DNA of 7,186 bases from an uncultured Oscillospiraceae bacterium (GCA_905233785.1 CAJOCV010000124.1:1-7186); one strand, 5' to 3'. Positions 1 through 5,369 are shown, numbered from the stretch's first letter. Numbers and translations: made by a program. The notes: generated by a model from the sequence alone, not told the origin.

Positions 1-1316
1 TGCCCGCGAAGCTGTTGCCCGCGTTGACCTCAGCCGCAAACGCAGCAAGCTGCGCAGCGGAGGCGATGGTGTATACCACATTTGCGTTGCTGCTGCTGTC
101 GGTCGCCGCCTTGCCATTGCCCATCACGCCGCCTACCTGACGGATGCCCTGAACGGTCAGGTTTGCAGAATTCACGATGCAGTTGCTGACCGAACCGGTG
201 CTGTAGCCGACAATGCCGCCGACGTCGTCGCCGTCTCTGTTTTCTTCTGCAATATCGGTTCGTGTGTCGTCAGCGGAGATCATGCCGGTCGCGGTCACGG
301 TGCAATCCTTGATCGTGTCATAGCTCAAACCCGCAACGCCGCCGACGAAATGTCTGCCGGAGATGTTCACAATGCCGCTGACCGTGCACTTCTCGATCGT
401 GCCGGCCGTCAAGCCGCCGACGATCGCGCCTGCAAAGCGAGTCTGGCTCGAGACATTCGCGCCGGAAACAGTCAGGTTCTTGACCGTGCCGCCCTTGACG
501 ATGCCGAACAGACCCGCGGCATTCTCGCCGGAGGTGGAAACGCTCAGGTTGGAAATCGTCTTGTAATTGCCGTCAAAGGTACCGGCAAACGAGGCGCCAG
601 AATACTTGGGAGTATACTTGCTATTGAAGTAGCCTTCGCCGATCGGCGTCCAGGTTTCGCTGTTGAGGTCGATGTCGCTGACCAGCTGGAAGTAAACTCC
701 ACTGTAGTTATTTCCTGCATTGACCTTCGTCGCCAGCTTCTGGAGGTCTTCGACACTGGAAATCTGATAAGGCGCATCCACGGTACCGGAACCGAACCAG
801 TCGTTGCCTCCGGATTGGACCGCATCTCCGGAAATCTTTTCCTCGCCGCCCGTGGCAGTGCCCTTGGACTCGATATCCTCCTGCTGCTGCTTGGTGAGAT
901 CCGCAGCGGCATAGTGGGCGGTCAGCTCGATGTCTTTTTTGACCGTCGTCTCGCCGAGCACGAAGCTTTGGGATAAAACAGTGCCGGGCTCAAGCGGGTA
1001 TTCAATATACCAACCGGTGAACTCTTCGCCCTCTTTCGAAGCCGTCGGGGCGGCTTCGGCGGGGACGACAGCGCCCTTCTGAACCGCTACAGTGTCGTTG
1101 CCAGTCAGCGTGCCGCCGTTGGCGTTGAAGGTAACGGTAACAGTTTCGGAGCTGTTCACTTCGGAGCTGTTTACGGTGTTCTCGGCGCTCTCGCTGACTA
1201 CTTCGACCTCGCCGCTCTGAACGATCTCCTCCTCTTCGGGAACGGGCGCAGGCTCTACGCCTTCGGCAGCAAACGCCGCGCTCGGGAAAAGGGAGAGGAA
1301 TGCTCTTTTTCGTCAT
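1..1316 (-). CDS. Large GLUG/InlB-repeat surface protein, 3' part beyond window, frameshift in signal peptide
   Basis: The minus strand from 1315 down to the left edge is one open frame of about 438 codons with no stop. After a signal-peptide-like end (LFPSAAFA, then AEG) comes an acidic, Ser/Val-rich linker. Next is one Listeria-Bacteroides repeat (Flg_new/InlB type, about nt 1144-912: VTFNANGG ... FTGWY ... LTAHYA). A segment with PYQISSVEDLQKLATKVNAG (about 790-690) follows, then several GLUG-type repeats (about 540-100: GLFGIVKGGTVKNLTVSG, VGGVAGLSYDTIKDCTV, VGGIVGYSTGSVSN). A second ISSVEDL-like unit starts at the edge. Such proteins are exported, repeat-built adhesin or cell-wall proteins; the C-terminal anchor is outside the window. 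The only good start is ATG at 1316, preceded by AGGAGG with a 10-nt spacer, but it is out of frame with the body: the body frame has TGA at 1315-1313. Removing one base in the A5 tract (1310-1306) or the following CC gives MTKR- or MTKKSI- joined to LSLFPSAAFAAEG. Even then the hydrophobic core is short, so part of the signal peptide may be deleted. This is either a pseudogene, a slippage-switched gene, or an assembly error. Confidence 0.8.
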
Positions 1317-1358
1317 CCGAATAATTCCTCCTAATGTAATTTTTGGGGGTTCTCTTTT

Positions 1359-1435
1359 GCCGGGCACGCGCCCGGCGGGGGTCTTGGCTCTCCCTTTGGG
1401 AGAGCTGTCGCCGCCGTATGCGGCGGTGACTGAGA
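1359..1435. repeat. Three adjacent perfect or near-perfect hairpins, dispersed-repeat style
   Basis: Three hairpins sit back to back. The first has GCCGGGC (1359-1365) paired with GCCCGGC (1370-1376). The second has GCTCTCCC (1387-1394) paired with GGGAGAGC (1398-1405) and a TTT loop. The third has GTCGCCGCCG (1407-1416) paired with CGGCGGTGAC (1421-1430) with one G-T pair, and is followed by TGAGAGGG. There is no coding frame with a ribosome site. The style matches REP- or MITE-like intergenic repeats of Clostridia; copy number cannot be judged from one window. None is followed by a T-run on the minus strand, so I do not call them terminators. They lie between the zinc-ribbon operon and the surface-protein start. 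Confidence 0.6.
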
Positions 1436-1443
1436 GGGGTGTG

Positions 1444-1511
1444 CGTAGGGACGAGCATTGCTCGTCCGCCGTCTCCCGCCATGTCCCGGACGAGCAATGC
1501 TCGTCCCTACG
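1444..1511. repeat. 25-bp perfect inverted repeat with self-palindromic arms
   Basis: Bases 1444-1468 are the exact reverse complement of 1487-1511, with an 18-base spacer. Each arm also contains an odd palindrome of its own: GGACGAGCA-T-TGCTCGTCC on the left, and the same with A at the centre on the right. The stretch can therefore fold as one long hairpin or as two short ones. It is non-coding and probably a member of a dispersed repeat family. Confidence 0.75.
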
Positions 1512-1598
1512 GTTGAGAGAGGCAAGATAATCGCCCTTTTTCTTCCTATCACCTCCTATGGTGTCTGTGGGCGATGGGGGCCGTACACCGGCAACTAC

Positions 1599-1697
1599 GC
1601 GCCGGTTGCCGCATCTTACGCCACGCCATTCCCGGTTTCTTCTGCTGTCTATTTCAACGGGGTCGCTACTCCCGGTGAAAGCTCTTGCGGCAAGCGG
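1599..1697. repeat. 99-bp direct repeat, copy 1
   Basis: This stretch is identical over 99 bases to 1822-1920. The offset is 223 bases, so 1599-1821 is one unit and 1822-1920 is the beginning of a second unit in tandem. The flanking bases 1598/1821 and 1698/1921 differ, which fixes the ends. The left end pairs with the upstream CGGCAAC (1589-1595) through GTTGCCG (1605-1611). No protein-coding frame with a convincing ribosome site covers it, although AGGAGGTGAT (minus strand, 1557-1548) lies nearby. Confidence 0.9.
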
Positions 1698-1760
1698 AGT
1701 GAACTGCGCCTGTCGCTACCGACTTCCCTCCTCGCAGCATAGCTGCTGCGGCCTACGCTA

Positions 1761-1809
1761 CAAACATGCCACCGGCGACGCAAAGCTAGTCCCTTTAGGG
1801 GCATGTTTG
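1761..1809. repeat. Hairpin inside the 223-bp repeat unit
   Basis: CAAACATGCC (1761-1770) and GGCATGTTTG (1800-1809) are perfect 10-bp inverted arms around 29 bases. The loop holds a smaller palindrome, CCCTTTAGGG (1791-1800, overlapping the arm by one base). Slightly upstream, GCAGC-ATA-GCTGC (1734-1746) is another small hairpin. It has no T-run tail, so terminator function is doubtful even though it lies downstream of the zinc-ribbon operon. Confidence 0.5.
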
Positions 1810-1821
1810 CTTAACGCTGCG

Positions 1822-1920
1822 GCGCCGGTTGCCGCATCTTACGCCACGCCATTCCCGGTTTCTTCTGCTGTCTATTTCAACGGGGTCGCTACTCCCGGTG
1901 AAAGCTCTTGCGGCAAGCGG
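1822..1920. repeat. 99-bp direct repeat, copy 2, overlapping a gene end
   Basis: Second exact copy of 1599-1697. Its right 49 bases are also the last codons and the stop of the upstream minus-strand zinc-ribbon gene, so the repeat supplies that protein's C-terminal tail (RLPQELSPGVATPLK). The repeat boundary at 1920/1921 falls in the Tyr codon just before this tail. Confidence 0.9.
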
Positions 1921-2825
1921 TAGGGGACGCGGCGCGGCTGGGGCGGGATCGTCGCCTCGACCGTCTCCCGCGGCCTGATCTTGCCGCTGCAATAGGGGCA
2001 GCCCTGCTTCTTCTCGCTTCTGGCCGCGACCGACATGCGGAACAAGTGCCCTTCCTTACAGCGCCACCAGACGCGCTTGCAGCTGTTCGCCGCCACATCC
2101 GAGGCCGTCAGCGGCGCGTTCTCGGCTGCCCATTGGGACGCAAGCTTTGGATTTACGGTCTTGAGATCGTTCACGCCCCGAACGAGCTTCCGACCGGAAC
2201 AGATCGGACAGGGGCTGTCCGTCGTCGTGCGGACTAAAATCTGCGCCTGCCATTCGTGCCCCTTCTCACACCGCCACCAGACGCGCTTCGGGCTGTCTAC
2301 AGATACATCCGCCGGGGTAAGACCGCCATTGCGTTTTGTGTTCCATTCAGCGGCAAGCTGAGGGAAGCAGTCGGACAATCTGTTAAAATATGTAGACTCT
2401 CTTTCTCTTTTGCAGGCCGGGCAGCCCGCGCCGTTTACACGCGCTTTTGGACAGGCCGTCCACTCATGCCCCTTCTCACACCGCCACCAGCAAAGCTTCT
2501 TGCTGCCCGGCAAGATGTCCCCGGGCTTCAACGTCCCGTTTTTCGTCGGATGCCACGCGGCGGCGATCTCCGGGTATTGCGTCTCCAGATCGTTTTCCCC
2601 CGGGACGGGTTTGACGCCCGCGCAGTAGGGACAGCGGGAACCGTTGCGGCGGGAGCTTGGAGCGGCCTGCCAGTGGTGCCGGTGTTCGCACTGCCACCAG
2701 ACCGTCAGGCTCGAACCGTAAGAGATGGAGTCAGCCGTCAGAGGGCGGTTGCGCTCTTCGTCAAATTCTTCCGCGAGCCAGTCAAGCTCCATCCTGCGGC
2801 AATACTGCCGCAAGCTCTCTTTCAT
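1872..2825 (-). CDS. Four-repeat zinc-ribbon protein (DUF4379-like), second gene of the switched operon
   Basis: A 317-residue protein built of four copies of a ~65-residue treble-clef/zinc-ribbon unit of the DUF4379 type. Each unit carries WWxC-x3-H-xW and, 15-16 residues on, CPxC. The putative zinc ligands are C46/H50/C65/C68, C116/H120/C135/C138, C186/H190/C206/C209 and C256/H260/C276/C279. Between units lies a GxNDLxTxxPxLAxxW helix segment with the pattern NGxLTPxDV. No catalytic domain, signal peptide or membrane segment is visible. The biochemical role is unknown; nucleic-acid binding is a guess from the fold. The ATG at 2825 has GGAGGG at 2837-2832 with a 6-nt spacer, and the N-terminus (MKESLRQYCRRMELDWL) matches that of the upstream paralogue. 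The gene overlaps that paralogue by 44 nt, which suggests translational coupling. Its last ~15 residues come from a repeat copy and differ in kind from the rest, so the original C-terminus may have been replaced. Confidence 0.9.
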   Translation of the reverse strand: MKESLRQYCRRMELDWLAEEFDEERNRPLTADSISYGSSLTVWWQCEHRHHWQAAPSSRRNGSRCPYCAGVKPVPGENDLETQYPEIAAAWHPTKNGTLKPGDILPGSKKLCWWRCEKGHEWTACPKARVNGAGCPACKRERESTYFNRLSDCFPQLAAEWNTKRNGGLTPADVSVDSPKRVWWRCEKGHEWQAQILVRTTTDSPCPICSGRKLVRGVNDLKTVNPKLASQWAAENAPLTASDVAANSCKRVWWRCKEGHLFRMSVAARSEKKQGCPYCSGKIRPRETVEATIPPQPRRVPYRLPQELSPGVATPLK

Positions 2826-3708
2826 AGCGCGCCCTCCATTTCCTGCTTGTATTCCCTGCGCAGACCGGGCAGCCGCACTTTTGCTTTCCTGTCCGCGAGG
2901 CGATGACCGCTTTCCAGACGTGCCCCTCCGCGCAGCGCCACCAGGCCTTCTTACGCGTTCCCATCAGAACCCGCTCCGGCGTCAGATCGCCGTTTAAGCT
3001 TGGGTGCCACTCAGAGGCGATGATCGGAAAACGTGTCTGCAAATCGTTAAAGCCCGTCAAAAGCTTTCGGTTCGCGCAGTAAGGGCAGCCGCTCTTCGCG
3101 CTGATGCGGGCGTTCGGCGTCGCCTGCCAGGTGTGGCCGAGCTTACATTCCCACCATACCTTTTTGTTACTGAAGGGTCTGACTTGTGTTGGCAGAAACG
3201 CGCCGTTCTTGCGGCTCCACTGCTTAGCAAGCTCCGGGAACAACGTTGACAGGTCGTTCACGCCGGGGATCACCTTGCGCCCCGCGCAGACCGGGCAGCC
3301 CCCGCCGATCACGCGGGTATAGATCGACGCCTGCCATTCGTGGCCGTGCTCACAGCGCCACCAGACCTTTTTGTTGCTGCCCGCCGTCACGTCCTCCGGG
3401 CGGAGACTGTTCCTGTCGCTCCATTCGGCGGCAAGCGCTGGTTGAAGCGTGGCGAGATCATTTTCTCCAACAACCGGCTTTTTCCCGGCGCAATAGGGGC
3501 ATCTGGTACCGCACGCGCGAATTTCAAGGGAAGAATCCCAGCAATGATTTCGCTCACAGCGCCACCAGACCCGCTTTCGGCTTTTCGCGCAGACGGTATC
3601 CGGCGTCAGCGGGGCGTTCCGTTCCGCGTCCCACTCGTTAAGCAGATACGGCAAGTCCATACGCAGGCTGTATTCGCGCAATGTCTCTCCGCGTGTTTTT
3701 TCAATCAT
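2782..3708 (-). CDS. Four-repeat zinc-ribbon protein (DUF4379-like), first gene of the switched operon
   Basis: A 308-residue paralogue of the downstream gene, also with four DUF4379-type zinc-ribbon units. The putative ligands are C51/H55/C70/C73, C119/H123/C138/C141, C188/H192/C208/C211 and C259/H263/C280/C283. A short N-terminal segment, TLREYSLRMDLPYLLNEWD, parallels the paralogue's, and this homology supports the start at 3708 (MIEKTRGE). Its ribosome site is poor: AGGCGG lies 7 nt upstream and AAAGGA abuts the ATG. The frame stays open upstream to a TTG at 3855, inside the invertible segment, but nothing supports starting there. If the segment is inverted, an ATG with GGAG before it appears 14 codons upstream in frame, giving MVHRIFSLLPGGKG-MIEK and 322 residues. 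The gene has no visible promoter in the present orientation and a terminator stands upstream, so it is probably silent here. Function is unknown; no enzyme domain is attached. Confidence 0.9.
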   Translation of the reverse strand: MIEKTRGETLREYSLRMDLPYLLNEWDAERNAPLTPDTVCAKSRKRVWWRCERNHCWDSSLEIRACGTRCPYCAGKKPVVGENDLATLQPALAAEWSDRNSLRPEDVTAGSNKKVWWRCEHGHEWQASIYTRVIGGGCPVCAGRKVIPGVNDLSTLFPELAKQWSRKNGAFLPTQVRPFSNKKVWWECKLGHTWQATPNARISAKSGCPYCANRKLLTGFNDLQTRFPIIASEWHPSLNGDLTPERVLMGTRKKAWWRCAEGHVWKAVIASRTGKQKCGCPVCAGNTSRKWRARYERELAAVLPQDGA

Positions 3709-3729
3709 TCCTTTACCGCCTGGCAACAA

Positions 3730-3748
3730 ACTGAAAATTCTGTGAACC
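3730..3748. repeat. Left inverted repeat of the invertible segment (19 bp)
   Basis: ACTGAAAATTCTGTGAACC is the exact reverse complement of 4023-4041. It lies 21 nt upstream of the start codon of the first zinc-ribbon gene and is the likely recombination half-site on that side. Confidence 0.9.
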
Positions 3749-3820
3749 TTCTCTGTCCGCCTCGGCATTTTTTCAACGGTTACGGAAGGGATTTCAGCCA
3801 AACACTTCTGAGAAACACCA

Positions 3821-3868
3821 TAAAACAAAAACAGCGCCCCTCGTTTTTGATCCAAAAACGGGAGGCGC
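3821..3868 (-). terminator. Intrinsic terminator inside the invertible segment
   Basis: Arms 3834-3849 and 3853-3868 pair over 16 positions with one mismatch and one G-U pair, and the loop is 3 nt. Read on the minus strand, the stem is followed directly by TGTTTTTGTTTTA, a good U-tract. It therefore stops minus-strand transcription coming from the recombinase gene before it reaches the zinc-ribbon operon. On the plus strand the tail is ATTTGTCTTGG, which is weak. After inversion the good tail would face the opposite way, so the block would be relieved or weakened. Confidence 0.8.
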
Positions 3869-3942
3869 CATTTGTCTTGGCGATGCCGAAAGAGCAGAAA
3901 CCCACACGGGATTTCTGCCTGAAGAAATATGTAAAAAAATTC

Positions 3943-3971
3943 TTGTATGTTTTGTTAAGAAGTGCTATAAT
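3943..3971 (+). promoter_or_regulatory. Strong sigma70 promoter inside the invertible segment
   Basis: TTGTAT (3943-3948), a 17-nt spacer and a perfect TATAAT (3966-3971) preceded by TGC, which forms an extended -10. The upstream flank is A/T-rich (AAAAAAATTC). The predicted start is near 3978. In the present orientation it transcribes out of the segment toward the 3' end of the recombinase gene, where there is no sense gene, so its useful target is most simply the zinc-ribbon operon after inversion. Confidence 0.85.
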
Positions 3972-3981
3972 GCAGAGAGAA

Positions 3982-4023
3982 ATGGAGAGTAGGCGAATTA
4001 TGCTTTCCTGACGGAGCATAATG
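3982..4023 (+). promoter_or_regulatory. Leader with 9-codon uORF and hairpin over the start site
   Basis: Just after the predicted transcription start a small frame, MESRRIMLS (3982-4011), ends 9 nt before an ATG at 4021. ATTATGCT (3997-4004) and AGCATAAT (4015-4022) form a perfect 8-bp hairpin with a 10-nt loop. It covers most of GGAG (4013-4016) and the first two bases of the ATG. In the inverted state this leader would precede the first zinc-ribbon gene, and the ATG would be its start codon. Translation of the uORF could open the hairpin. In the present orientation the same ATG opens a 37-codon frame (4021-4134) antisense to the recombinase gene, which is probably accidental. Confidence 0.55.
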
Positions 4024-4041
4024 GTTCACAGAATTTTCAGT
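4023..4041. repeat. Right inverted repeat of the invertible segment (19 bp)
   Basis: GGTTCACAGAATTTTCAGT is the exact reverse complement of 3730-3748. It contains the recombinase stop codon (4039-4037), so inversion leaves the recombinase coding sequence intact. The G of the leader ATG (4023) is its first base. Confidence 0.9.
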
Positions 4042-4975
4042 CCGTGGCTTTTGCTGCGGGCTTTTCTTTTTCCCCTGCCAAGGCCGCGGCTCTTTGGAGC
4101 ACTTTCTGATAATGCGCCTGCGCGGTCTCCTTGAGATAACGCTGGGTGGTGGCGATCAGGCTGTGCCCCATGTCAAGGCGCAGACATTCCAGATCCCTGT
4201 CCGCCTTGTAGCGCTCCACGGCAAAGAGATGGCGGAGGTTGTGCGGAAAAACCTTGCTCAGCAGCACGCCCGCCTTCTTCGCGAGCTTCTTCATGCTGCG
4301 CCAGATATAGGTGCGGCTCAGCGCCGCGCCGAGGCGGCTGCGGAAAATCACGCCGCTTTCGATGCCCTGCTTCTCGCAATAGTCGAGCAGCAGGGTTTTG
4401 GTTCCGGGTTCGAGGAACACCGTGCGCACCTTTCCCTTGTTGTCCACGGTCACAGCGCCGGTTTTGACCGCCTCCACGGTAAAGAAACGCAGCTCGCTCA
4501 CGCGCACGCCCGTGCCGTAAAAGGTCAGCAGGATCGTTTTCATGCGGCGGTCGGCCGCGTCCAGCAGCGTGTTGAACTCGTCCTTTTCCAGGCTGCGGCG
4601 ATCCTCGCGGTACTGCGGCTCCTGATGCGGATAGAAGGACACGACGCAGTCATCACGCCCCAGCCACTTGAAAAAGCCGTTGAGCGCCGAGATCGCCCCG
4701 TTGACCGTATTGATGTGGCGGCGCTTTTTCAGGCTCTCCAGCCATGCTCGGACATACTTGACCGATAAATAGTGATCCCCAAGAAAAAGCGTAAAGAGCC
4801 GGATGAAGTGCAGGTACTTCTCCACCGTCGCGCTTGCCTTGCCCTGCGCATGAAGGTGACTTTCATACAGTGAAACCGTTGTCATGTCCAGCCTGTTCAT
4901 CTGCTGGGCAACATGTGCCGGCACATAGAGCCCGAAGTCCGTCAGCTTGTAGTTGCTCGCGTTTTCAATCTCCAT
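4037..4975 (-). CDS. Tyrosine recombinase (phage-integrase family), likely the DNA invertase of the adjacent switch
   Basis: A complete 312-residue protein of the tyrosine recombinase/XerC-D type, which cuts and rejoins DNA at short inverted sites through a 3'-phosphotyrosine intermediate. An N-terminal core-binding (SAM-like) domain spans about residues 30-108. The catalytic domain spans about 125-295 with all expected residues: R158 (GTGVRVSEL), K182 (GKVRTVFL), H245 and R248 (PHNLRHLFA), H271 (MGHS) and Y280 (TTQRYL). The start ATG at 4975 is preceded by GGAGGG (4987-4982) with a 6-nt spacer. The gene ends inside the right inverted repeat of the switch, which together with its size argues for a dedicated invertase rather than chromosomal XerC/D. 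No excisionase, phage or conjugation gene lies nearby, so an integrase of a mobile element is less likely. Transcription would end at the terminator near 3821-3868. In the present orientation the switch promoter makes RNA antisense to this gene. Confidence 0.92.
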   Translation of the reverse strand: MEIENASNYKLTDFGLYVPAHVAQQMNRLDMTTVSLYESHLHAQGKASATVEKYLHFIRLFTLFLGDHYLSVKYVRAWLESLKKRRHINTVNGAISALNGFFKWLGRDDCVVSFYPHQEPQYREDRRSLEKDEFNTLLDAADRRMKTILLTFYGTGVRVSELRFFTVEAVKTGAVTVDNKGKVRTVFLEPGTKTLLLDYCEKQGIESGVIFRSRLGAALSRTYIWRSMKKLAKKAGVLLSKVFPHNLRHLFAVERYKADRDLECLRLDMGHSLIATTQRYLKETAQAHYQKVLQRAAALAGEKEKPAAKATD

Positions 4976-5369
4976 ACAAAACCCTCCATAAATGCTGCTA
5001 TTTTTCCCATTTCACAGGAAACTATCAGCATCTTACCGAGTTTTTCCGAAATTATCCATAGAGCCAAGCCCACTTGTCTGTTAAGGCAATACCGCATAAT
5101 GCGGCAAGAGCAGATTCCGAGAAAAACCGAGTTCTGATGATGGCACTCATTGAGCAGGAATAATTTGTGTATTGCAAGGTTTTTCCGGAAGATGCCGCAG
5201 GCGTATTGTGCGGTGTTGCTTGAAAGCTAAAACAAGGCTTGTGAAGAGAGCAAGGGGAAAACGCTCAAGGCTCCATAGCCCCCCGTTTTCAGCGCGGGGC
5301 TCAAAGCCACCGCCTCCGCCCGGTTCGAGACATTTCACAAATTGTTCAGAACTTTTTTCCCGCGGGGGC
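4976..5369. other. Divergent intergenic region between recombinase and groES
   Basis: It has no supported gene. A perfect odd palindrome, CCGCAT-A-ATGCGG (5092-5104), lies about 120 bp upstream of the recombinase start and could be an operator. AGCCCC (5277-5282) and GGGGCT (5296-5301) form a weak hairpin without a T-run. A 63-codon minus-strand frame (5338-5147) lacks a ribosome site and is not called. The recombinase promoter must lie here, but I see no convincing -35/-10 pair. Confidence 0.5.

Larger units (their letters stand above)
3730..4041. other. Invertible promoter segment (phase-variation switch), apparently OFF
   Basis: A 312-bp segment bounded by perfect 19-bp inverted repeats, with 274 bp between them. 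It is AT-richer than its surroundings and holds no gene. Inside are a near-consensus promoter pointing to the plus strand, a strong intrinsic terminator facing the minus strand, and a short leader with a hairpin. A tyrosine recombinase gene abuts one side and the zinc-ribbon operon the other. A mirror position is 7771 minus the coordinate. On inversion the -10 box would fall at 3805-3800 and the -35 box at 3828-3823 on the minus strand, with transcription starting near 3793 and running into the zinc-ribbon genes. Known invertible promoters, such as those controlling cwpV and flagella in C. difficile and capsule loci in Bacteroides, share this layout of inverted repeats, an internal promoter or terminator, and a tyrosine recombinase. 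Inversion itself is inferred, not observed. Confidence 0.85.

Noticed and set aside
350..976. Long plus-strand frame opposite the surface protein
   Set aside because: It is the mirror of the minus-strand coding frame, has no ribosome site, and its peptide is low-complexity Ala/Asp/Arg without family features; the minus frame shows clear GLUG and InlB-type repeats.
1331..1552. 73-codon minus-strand frame behind a perfect AGGAGGTGAT
   Set aside because: The frame runs through palindromic repeats and yields Pro/Arg-rich nonsense, and its GTG start overlaps the Shine-Dalgarno-like sequence itself.
1872..3708. Regularly spaced repeated DNA words in the zinc-ribbon genes, considered as a CRISPR or tandem array
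   Set aside because: The repeats are diverged copies of the WWxCxxGHxW codons at protein-domain spacing, not identical direct repeats with spacers.
3709..3855. Extension of the first zinc-ribbon gene to a TTG start at 3855
   Set aside because: It crosses the terminator hairpin and the left inverted repeat, has no ribosome site, and the extra residues have no counterpart in the paralogue; it reflects an open frame in the OFF orientation only.
4021..4134. 37-codon plus-strand frame starting at the leader ATG
   Set aside because: Beyond codon 7 it is antisense to the recombinase; it is the OFF-state by-product of an ATG whose likely role is in the inverted state.
4094..4768. 224-codon plus-strand frame opposite the recombinase
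   Set aside because: It is a shadow of the recombinase gene, whose own frame has the full catalytic set.
5147..5338. 63-codon minus-strand frame upstream of the recombinase
   Set aside because: No ribosome site, no recognisable domain, and it covers hairpin-forming intergenic DNA.
5321..5340. GGTTCGAGAC resembling a tRNA T-arm
   Set aside because: No acceptor, D or anticodon stems can be built around it.
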